Positions 1-4,543 of a DNA stretch of 5,237 nucleotides are shown here, in pieces. Position 1 is the stretch's first letter. Every line of letters starts with the position of its first letter. The stretch spans positions 1 to 5,237 of the forward strand of contig JAGDDO010000181.1 of the NCBI GenBank assembly GCA_017848205.1, read 5' to 3'. Below the pieces are notes generated by a model, which had not been told where the DNA came from, ran no database searches, and was given only the letters and a program-made list of their open reading frames with translations. A program made the translations under genes and the position numbers. This stretch comes from Oscillospiraceae bacterium (GTDB lineage: Bacteria > Bacillota_A > Clostridia > Oscillospirales > Ruminococcaceae).

Positions 1-423
1 GGATGCTTCCAGTCCGCCTATGGCGATCGGTACATCACCGAAGTATTCCCTTAGTTTCTGACAGTAGACAATAACTGCACGGTCCGGACGCTTTCCTGCC
101 ACACCGCCTGGTGAATAGGCATCTTCCGAACGTTTCCTCTTTGCTGCGGTGTAGTGGGCGACCATTGAATCAATGTTTCCCGAAGAAACAAGAAATGCGT
201 ATTTAGGTCTTCCGAAACGTCTGAAATCTCTGTCGCTTCTCCAGTCCGGCTGTGAAATAATTCCGACCGTAAACCCCATTGCCTCGATAAGTCTGGTGAC
301 AATAGCCGCACCGAAACTCGGATGATCGACATAGGCATCTCCGGTTATATAAATAAAGTCGAACTGTTCAATGCCCAGTTCTTCCATTTCCTTTTTTGTT
401 ACAGGCAGAAATCCTTCGTACAT
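1..423 (-). CDS. ygiQ: YgiQ family radical SAM protein, N-terminal fragment
   Basis: This is an open frame of 141 codons with no stop before the left window edge, so only the N-terminal quarter or so of the usual 600-plus-residue protein is present. It begins [18 protein letters not shown] and continues with [65 protein letters not shown] and IGGLEAS. These are the hallmark blocks of the Radical_SAM_N domain of the YgiQ/UPF0313 family. The catalytic CxxxCxxC core lies beyond the edge. The start at 423 is supported by a GGAGAG ribosome binding site 8 nt upstream; the ATG at 431 is out of frame. The family binds a 4Fe-4S cluster and SAM, but its physiological substrate is not established. The gene has its own consensus promoter and is divergent from the SPASM enzyme. 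Family assignment is from recalled sequence blocks, and I am confident of it. Confidence 0.93.
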   Translation of the reverse strand, partial: MYEGFLPVTKKEMEELGIEQFDFIYITGDAYVDHPSFGAAIVTRLIEAMGFTVGIISQPDWRSDRDFRRFGRPKYAFLVSSGNIDSMVAHYTAAKRKRSEDAYSPGGVAGKRPDRAVIVYCQKLREYFGDVPIAIGGLEAS

Positions 424-431
424 ATCGTCAT

Positions 432-437
432 CTCTCC
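432..437 (-). promoter_or_regulatory. Ribosome binding site of ygiQ
   Basis: Reading leftward the sequence is GGAGAG followed by 8 nt and then the ATG at 423-421. It selects this ATG over the out-of-frame ATG at 431-429, which overlaps the end of the Shine-Dalgarno region. Confidence 0.8.
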
Positions 438-480
438 GCATTTTTATCAGTTTTAAAGTTTCGCAAACCGCGTCTGCTCG

Positions 481-505
481 TGTTATAGATGATTATATTA
501 TAACA
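481..505. promoter_or_regulatory. Inverted repeat over the ygiQ -10 and start site (candidate operator)
   Basis: TGTTATA (481-487) and TATAACA (499-505) are perfect inverted copies separated by 11 nt. The pair covers the -10 hexamer and the predicted transcription start of the ygiQ promoter, where a bound repressor would block initiation. The sequence is very AT-rich, so a chance match is quite possible. No regulator gene is present in the window. Confidence 0.35.
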
Positions 506-525
506 TATTCGGTCGAAAATGTCAA
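497..525 (-). promoter_or_regulatory. Consensus sigma-A promoter for ygiQ
   Basis: On the minus strand the -35 is TTGACA (525-520) and the -10 is TATAAT (502-497), separated by exactly 17 nt (519-503). Both hexamers match the housekeeping sigma consensus perfectly. Transcription should begin near 490, giving a 5' UTR of about 67 nt before the ygiQ ATG. A strong unassisted promoter like this usually implies high basal expression or control by a repressor. Confidence 0.88.
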
Positions 526-566
526 TTTGTACGCTGGATGCGGTGGCAAAACCCGCAAAAAATATA

Positions 567-595
567 TTGAAAATTACATTCTGTAATGATATAAT
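567..595 (+). promoter_or_regulatory. Sigma-A promoter for the radical SAM/SPASM gene
   Basis: The -35 TTGAAA (567-572) has one mismatch to consensus. The spacer is 17 nt (573-589) and the -10 is a perfect TATAAT (590-595). The predicted start is near 602, leaving a leader of about 140 nt before the ATG at 743. It points away from the ygiQ promoter, with 41 bp between the two -35 hexamers, so the two may share regulation. Confidence 0.85.
573..587. promoter_or_regulatory. Palindrome filling the promoter spacer (candidate operator)
   Basis: ATTACA (573-578), TTC, then TGTAAT (582-587) form a 15-bp inverted repeat lying wholly between the -35 and -10 of the rightward promoter. A dimeric regulator bound here would directly affect RNA polymerase access. 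The dyad size suits a winged-helix repressor or a PerR/Fur-like dimer, but the sequence is not a clean match to any operator I know, so no regulator is named. Confidence 0.45.
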
Positions 596-616
596 CTAAG
601 GATACACTGATTTAAC

Positions 617-643
617 CGGAAATACGGCTTTGCCGTATTTCCG
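617..643 (+). repeat. Perfect 12-bp hairpin in the leader
   Basis: CGGAAATACGGC (617-628) and GCCGTATTTCCG (632-643) pair perfectly around a TTT loop. It is not followed by a T run, so it is not an intrinsic terminator. The GGC-TTT-GCC tip is shared with the second hairpin at 657-671. Confidence 0.85.
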
Positions 644-656
644 AATGGGGAGAATT

Positions 657-671
657 CGGGGCTTTGCCCCG
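657..671 (+). repeat. Perfect 6-bp GC hairpin in the leader
   Basis: CGGGGC (657-662) and GCCCCG (666-671) pair around a TTT loop. The loop and closing pairs repeat those of the hairpin at 617-643, suggesting the two arose or are recognised together. No T run follows. Confidence 0.75.
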
Positions 672-679
672 TGCCCTGC

Positions 680-706
680 GCTGATTTATGAATAAATCAG
701 CTTTTT
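680..706 (+). terminator. Intrinsic terminator-like hairpin in the leader (possible attenuator)
   Basis: GCTGATTTAT (680-689) pairs perfectly with ATAAATCAGC (692-701) and is followed immediately by TTTTT (702-706). The stem is AT-rich, so its strength is uncertain. It sits between the rightward promoter and the radical SAM start codon, so if it works it would limit read-through into that gene. Its 3' strand can pair instead with 607-614, which would dissolve the terminator. It ends 25 nt before the Shine-Dalgarno. Confidence 0.5.
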
Positions 707-730
707 CCATGAAAACACTATTATGATAAC

Positions 731-735
731 AGGAG
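731..735 (+). promoter_or_regulatory. Ribosome binding site of the radical SAM/SPASM gene
   Basis: AGGAG followed by 7 nt and the ATG at 743 gives near-ideal spacing and fixes the start. It lies outside all three leader hairpins, so any leader control would more likely act on transcription than by masking this site. Confidence 0.85.
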
Positions 736-742
736 AAAAACA

Positions 743-1732
743 ATGGATTACTATATCAGCATTACGAACCGGTGCAATCTGCACTGCGAATACTGCTATG
801 AGAAAAAACTGAATACGGAAATGGGAATGCTGGACGATAAAACCGTCGATGCAGTAATAAAATTCGTTAATTCTCTTCCTAATACAGGTACGATTTACTA
901 TTTTGGCGGCGAACCGCTGCTCGGAAAGGAAATAATAAAAAAGATAACCCTTGAGACGAATGCTAACAGCTATATAATTACCACTAACGGAACGCTGCTG
1001 GATGAGGATTATATTAAATGGTGCTCTGAACACGGCGTAAAATTCAATGTTTCCCACGACGGGGCAGATCTTTCAGCCCGCGGTATCGATCCGGATGTAC
1101 TGAATGAGAAGATAAAAATACTTCAGAAATATCAGCGCGAGATCCTTCTTCAGCTCGTTTATACAGAGAAGACACTCCCGAAGCTGCCGGAGAATATCCG
1201 TTATTTTCGTGATCTCGGTATCACAACAGCATCTGCCACAATGGAGGAGAGTACATGTCCTTCTGATCCGGATGCATTCGGTGACATGCTCCTTAAGGCC
1301 TGGCGTGAGGCTTCTTCAGTACCGGGTATTTCAATACTTGAAATGGTAAACAAAATCACAGCTATTTCTGATCATAAACCTCACCAGTGCGATTTGTGCA
1401 GGAAGAAAATGTATATCAACTGGGACGGTAAGATATATCCGTGTCTTCAGTTCCAGAACAGAGCAGAATTTCAGTGCGGCGACGTATTTAACGGCATAAA
1501 CACAGCACCGATAAAAGATAAATATCCGGAATATTCAAGTTATCCTTCAGACTGCAATGACTGTGAAATACGGAAATACTGCGATAATTCCTGTGCCTGC
1601 CGTAAAATGGCCACATCCGGTACGCTTAAGGCAGTATCTGATGCCAGCTGCCTTGAACAGCAGATACTGACACTGGTCGCTCTTGAAAAAATAGAAGAAT
1701 ACGCGAAAAAGAGACATAATATGAAAGTCTGA
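743..1732 (+). CDS. Radical SAM/SPASM domain protein, probable peptide or protein maturase
   Basis: A 329-residue cytoplasmic iron-sulfur enzyme. The radical SAM cluster motif is CNLHCEYC (C11, C15, C18) directly after a short ITNR strand. The SAM-binding block YYFGGEPLL is at 52-60, TTNGTLL at 80-86 and SHDG at 104-107. The C-terminal SPASM domain fits the pattern CX9GX4C-CX2CX5CX3C-C exactly: C219, G229, C234, C271, C274, C280, C284, C303. The extra C216 brings the total to eight, enough for two auxiliary 4Fe-4S clusters as in anaerobic sulfatase-maturating enzymes. SPASM enzymes typically modify peptides or proteins, forming formylglycine, thioethers, C-C links or epimers. At 329 residues it is shorter than many relatives, about 370-450, with a tight N-terminus. 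No sulfatase or precursor peptide lies beside it, so the substrate is unknown. It is transcribed from the promoter at 567-595 through a structured leader. Confidence 0.9.
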   Translation: MDYYISITNRCNLHCEYCYEKKLNTEMGMLDDKTVDAVIKFVNSLPNTGTIYYFGGEPLLGKEIIKKITLETNANSYIITTNGTLLDEDYIKWCSEHGVKFNVSHDGADLSARGIDPDVLNEKIKILQKYQREILLQLVYTEKTLPKLPENIRYFRDLGITTASATMEESTCPSDPDAFGDMLLKAWREASSVPGISILEMVNKITAISDHKPHQCDLCRKKMYINWDGKIYPCLQFQNRAEFQCGDVFNGINTAPIKDKYPEYSSYPSDCNDCEIRKYCDNSCACRKMATSGTLKAVSDASCLEQQILTLVALEKIEEYAKKRHNMKV

Positions 1733-1736
1733 TCTG

Positions 1737-4529
1737 TCAGTCATCTGCGCCTATATGATCAGTTTCGATAACAAATTTTACGCTGCCCTTCATTGAATCA
1801 GATTTTCCTGAGAATGAAGTATATTCTTCCGATGCCTTTGAAAGCGCCTTAAGTCTGTCTGTAAAATCAGCGACCTCGTTATTGACAGTATCCGAGATCT
1901 TTCCAATGCCTTCTTCATCGAATTTTGTCATACCGTCCTTTAATTCGGAAGCACCGTCGTGTATCTTACCGATTCCGTCGATAAGAGCATCTGTTCCGTT
2001 TTTAAGACTGCCGATACCGCCTGAAAGTTCTGAAGAACCGGAGGCAAAATCAGATGTACCTTTTTTGAATATATTAAGGGAATCAAACAGTTCTTTGATT
2101 CCTCCGACAAGAGAACCGGAACCCTTCTTAAGTTCCTTTGCTCCTTCGGCAAGCTTTTCTGTTCCTTTATCTGCCTCTGCGATACCGTTAAGAAGAGCAG
2201 AAGCACCGTCATCAACCTTTACAGCACCGTCAGCAAGTGAAGCAGCGCCAGCGTCAGCTTTGCCGATTCCGTCAGCAAGTGTACCTGTTCCTTCGTCAAC
2301 GCTCTTTGCTCCGGTACTTAATGCGTCAGCACCAGCTGAAAGGTTTGCAGCGCCGTCCTTAAGTGAATTTGTACCTGCCTTAAGTTTCTGAACACCTGAA
2401 GTGATCCTGCTGCAGCCTTCGTTCAGTTCATTTACACCGTTTGTATATGAAACTATACCGCCGTTTACCTTTTCATAGCTTTCAGCAAGCTGATCAACGG
2501 CGTTCTTTATCTTGCATATGTTTTCTGTTGTTCCTGAGAGTTTTTCAGCAAGAGCGTTTATAGCAGCATCAAACTGTTCGTAGCTTGCCTTAAGAGAAGC
2601 AGTACCTTCTGCAATTTTAGCAGCTGCTTCACTGATACCGTCTGAATAGCAAAGTGAACCTTCGATAAATGCGCTGTCACCTTTAAGAACAGTCACAATG
2701 TTCTTCAGTGAAGCTATCTGTTCATTAAGTGCTGCAGCCTGTTCTTCGCATCCTTCCACAGCGGCAAGTGCTTCGGCCTGTGAGGAAAGTGCTGCTATCT
2801 GAGATTCAAGAGTTTCGATGCATGCTGCATTTCCTGCTGCAAGAGAATCTGTGTCAAGACCGTTTTCAGCAAAACGGTTCTTCATGGCCTCTGAACCTGA
2901 AGCTGCCTTTAACTGTTCTGCTGCACTGTTAAGATCTGTAATGCCCTGTTTTATAGCTGATGAGGAATCTACAAGTACCTTAAGCTGTGAAGTATCTGCT
3001 GAAACTTCAGCAAGTCCGTCACGTAAAGCCTTGATTCCGTTGAGATATTCAGCTGATCCGTTAAGAAGTGCTTCTGTATTTGAGGTAAGCTTTATAAATC
3101 CTGCGCTTAAGCTGTTAAGCCCGTTACCGAGATCTTCGACACCGCTGTCGAGTGAAACTGTTCCTTCGCTGAGAGTTCTGGCACCGCCTGAAAGTTCGGC
3201 TGCTCCTGCTGAAAGGGAAGAGGTACCTTCCTTAAGTGATGAAGCACCTTCGGAAAGGGCAGCAGTACCGTTTTTAAGTGAGGCAGCACCTTCAGAAAGA
3301 GCCGAAGTACCTTCCTTAAGAGAACCTGCACCGTTCTTAAGTGCACCGGTACCTTCCTTAAGCGAATCTACACCGTCTGCAAGTTCGCCGATACCGCCGT
3401 CAAGTTTTTCTCCGCCTTCTTTAAGCTTTCCTGCACCTTCGGAAAGCTTGTTCGCACCGTCATTTATCTGACCGGCAGCATCGTTAAGTTTTGCAGCTCC
3501 GTCAGAAAGTTTTCCTACACCTGACTTTAGTTCCTTCGATTTTTCAAGAAGTGTGCTGATGCCGTCATAAAGATCAGAAGTTCCGTTCTTAAGCTTTAAT
3601 GAAGCTTCTGTAAGTTCGTCGATTTTTGACTTTAATTCATCTACAGTCGATGATGTATCTATGCCGAGCTCATTAAAGATCTCGTTTGTAACTACTGTAA
3701 CAGATGTTTCAAGTGAAAAGTCAGTTACATCTGCTGATACTTCAAAGTATTCAGGAATATTTATCATGCTTGTGTCGATGGCAGGATCATCTGTCTTCTT
3801 ACCTGTTTCCAGGCTTTCCTTAAGACCAGGGAAGGCACCGCCGGCAGCAATGCATCTGTTTCCGTCAGCAATGATCTTACCGTTTACGGCTTCAACATTC
3901 GTAAATTTGCTGCTGTCAAGCACAAGTCCGGTTACTGCCGCAAACGGAACTGAAACGCTGTATTTCTTTCCGTCAACATCTACTGTTCTTTTTTCCGTAT
4001 TGGTGTAGTCAAAGCGGATAGTAACGTGACCGCTTTTTCCTGCAAGTTCTGAAGGCGTGATCTTATCTCCGTCAAGAGTGTACGTAACTGAAAGTTTTAC
4101 AGGAAGATCACGGTCTGTTTTTCCCTGATAGTATATATCAGAACCGCCTGCCTGCCATGCAAGACCGTTTCCGGTCTCAGAATATGCTTCACTGCCCTTT
4201 ACGTTTACAATTTCCGAAAGATCGGATACGTCGTTCAGTATCTGAAGTGAATCAGGATTTGAGATCCAGTCGCTTACGGTTACATCTTCAGTGTTACCGT
4301 CTGCTGATGCATTGACATAAACTGTTTCGTTTTTGGTAAGGCCATTACCGTTCTGCGATGAACCGGTACTCTTTTCAGTAGCTTCAGTTTCATCTGAGTG
4401 ACCCTGTACTTCAGAAGTTTCTTCAGTTTCCGGTGCTTCGTTTCTGCTTTCAGCATAAAGTACAGTAAATCCTGAAGATAATACGAGTGCTGTTACTCCG
4501 GCGATTATTTTTATATATTTTGATTTCAT
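1737..4529 (-). CDS. Secreted xxxLxxG heptad-repeat protein (YhgE/Pip-like repeats), MMPL partner
   Basis: A 930-residue envelope protein. Residues 1-26 form a signal peptide (MKSKYIK, a hydrophobic run, then VLYA before ES). Residues 27-62 are a Thr/Glu/Ser-rich linker. Residues about 63-290 form a beta-rich domain with the blocks NETVYVNASADG, VSDWISNPDSL, WQAGGSDIYYQG and GHVTIRFDYTN. I recall these blocks from hypothetical Clostridia proteins of the same architecture. Residues 311-507 and 686-868 are Leu-x-x-Gly heptads of the type found in the YhgE/Pip extracellular region. Residues 508-685 are Ala-rich and predicted coiled coil (clearest at 575-618). Cysteines are few: C226, C570, C594, C627, C672, C706. 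Unlike full YhgE there is no C-terminal membrane domain, so it is secreted or held only by its signal segment. An AGGAGG site 8 nt upstream fixes the start. It lies 13 nt downstream of an MMPL transporter, suggesting a joint role in export or envelope assembly. The exact function is unknown. Confidence 0.85.
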   Translation of the reverse strand: MKSKYIKIIAGVTALVLSSGFTVLYAESRNEAPETEETSEVQGHSDETEATEKSTGSSQNGNGLTKNETVYVNASADGNTEDVTVSDWISNPDSLQILNDVSDLSEIVNVKGSEAYSETGNGLAWQAGGSDIYYQGKTDRDLPVKLSVTYTLDGDKITPSELAGKSGHVTIRFDYTNTEKRTVDVDGKKYSVSVPFAAVTGLVLDSSKFTNVEAVNGKIIADGNRCIAAGGAFPGLKESLETGKKTDDPAIDTSMINIPEYFEVSADVTDFSLETSVTVVTNEIFNELGIDTSSTVDELKSKIDELTEASLKLKNGTSDLYDGISTLLEKSKELKSGVGKLSDGAAKLNDAAGQINDGANKLSEGAGKLKEGGEKLDGGIGELADGVDSLKEGTGALKNGAGSLKEGTSALSEGAASLKNGTAALSEGASSLKEGTSSLSAGAAELSGGARTLSEGTVSLDSGVEDLGNGLNSLSAGFIKLTSNTEALLNGSAEYLNGIKALRDGLAEVSADTSQLKVLVDSSSAIKQGITDLNSAAEQLKAASGSEAMKNRFAENGLDTDSLAAGNAACIETLESQIAALSSQAEALAAVEGCEEQAAALNEQIASLKNIVTVLKGDSAFIEGSLCYSDGISEAAAKIAEGTASLKASYEQFDAAINALAEKLSGTTENICKIKNAVDQLAESYEKVNGGIVSYTNGVNELNEGCSRITSGVQKLKAGTNSLKDGAANLSAGADALSTGAKSVDEGTGTLADGIGKADAGAASLADGAVKVDDGASALLNGIAEADKGTEKLAEGAKELKKGSGSLVGGIKELFDSLNIFKKGTSDFASGSSELSGGIGSLKNGTDALIDGIGKIHDGASELKDGMTKFDEEGIGKISDTVNNEVADFTDRLKALSKASEEYTSFSGKSDSMKGSVKFVIETDHIGADD
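1926..2474 (-). repeat. C-terminal xxxLxxG heptad block
   Basis: Residues 686-868 of the 930-residue protein run in 7-residue (21-bp) units such as NLSAGAD, ALSTGAK, TLADGIG, SLADGAV, KLAEGAK and SLKNGTD. The units are more diverged than in the N-terminal block, and some replace Leu with Val, Ala or Ile. The register breaks near 811-825 (KELFDSLNIFKKG). Confidence 0.85.
3009..3599 (-). repeat. N-terminal xxxLxxG heptad block
   Basis: Residues 311-507 carry roughly 28 heptad positions, for example KLSDGAA, KLSEGAG, SLKEGTG, ALKNGAG and ALSEGAA. Two units lose the Gly (LLEKSKE and KLNDAAG). Regular Leu and Gly spacing suggests a long helical stalk. The block is encoded by diverged 21-bp tandem units. 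Confidence 0.88.
3198..3365 (-). repeat. Four tandem 14-residue (42-bp) higher-order repeats
   Basis: Residues 389-444 are four consecutive 14-mers: SLKEGTGALKNGAG, SLKEGTSALSEGAA, SLKNGTAALSEGAS and SLKEGTSSLSAGAA. They alternate a Lys heptad (SLKxGTx) with a heptad usually of the form xLSxGAx, so the unit of duplication here was 42 bp rather than 21 bp. This is the most homogeneous part of the protein and probably the youngest expansion. Confidence 0.85.
4452..4529 (-). other. Signal peptide of the heptad-repeat protein
   Basis: Residues 1-26 show a Lys-rich n-region (K2, K4, K7), a hydrophobic core from I8 to about V23, and a likely signal peptidase I cut after A26 in VLYA-ES. There is no lipobox cysteine, so lipoprotein anchoring is unlikely. 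If it is not cleaved, the segment could act as an N-terminal membrane anchor. Confidence 0.75.
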
Positions 4530-4537
4530 GATGTATT

Positions 4538-4543
4538 CCTCCT
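4538..4543 (-). promoter_or_regulatory. AGGAGG ribosome binding site overlapping the upstream stop codon
   Basis: AGGAGG at 4543-4538 is a perfect Shine-Dalgarno, 8 nt before the ATG at 4529. Its first A is also the last base of the transporter's TAA stop (4545-4543). A ribosome ending the transporter would therefore sit on the next gene's start signal, favouring translational coupling. Confidence 0.88.

Larger units (their letters stand above)
607..701 (+). repeat. Structured leader element: 8-bp terminal inverted repeat enclosing two hairpins
   Basis: CTGATTTA at 607-614 is the reverse complement of TAAATCAG at 693-700, and between them are perfect hairpins at 617-643 and 657-671. As RNA this can fold into a closed multi-branch structure starting only a few nt from the predicted 5' end. 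A second copy of CTGATTTA at 681-688 competes for the same 3' strand by forming the terminator-like hairpin at 680-701. As DNA it looks like a small non-coding palindromic element. It could be a cis-regulatory leader, or a dispersed repeat inserted between promoter and gene; the sequence alone does not decide. No flanking target duplication is seen. Confidence 0.55.

Noticed and set aside
51..338. A 95-codon minus-strand frame inside ygiQ
   Set aside because: It lies in another frame of a clearly recognisable YgiQ N-terminus, so it is a shadow.
371..586. A 71-codon plus-strand frame across the ygiQ start and control region
   Set aside because: It runs antisense to the ygiQ start and through both promoters. 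There is no Shine-Dalgarno and the composition is not protein-like.
645..695. A 16-codon ORF in the SPASM leader (MGRIRGFAPCPALIYE), considered as a leader peptide or RiPP precursor
   Set aside because: There is no Shine-Dalgarno before its ATG, and it is made entirely of the hairpin sequences. It has a single Cys and no recognisable leader.
1632..1669. Perfect 9-bp inverted repeat CAGTATCTG/CAGATACTG with a 20-nt loop, considered as a terminator for the convergent operons
   Set aside because: It lies within SPASM coding sequence, has a long loop and no T run on either strand, so it does not fit an intrinsic terminator.
1882..2391. A 169-codon plus-strand frame antisense to the second heptad block
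   Set aside because: Same periodicity artefact; the product is low-complexity Pro/Ser with no start signal.
2818..3471. A 217-codon plus-strand frame antisense to the heptad block, with a Ser/Pro/Ala-rich product
   Set aside because: It is the mirror of a 21-bp-periodic coding sequence: sense Gly codons read as Ala, Pro or Ser on the other strand and the repeats keep stops out. No ribosome binding site or family resemblance was seen.
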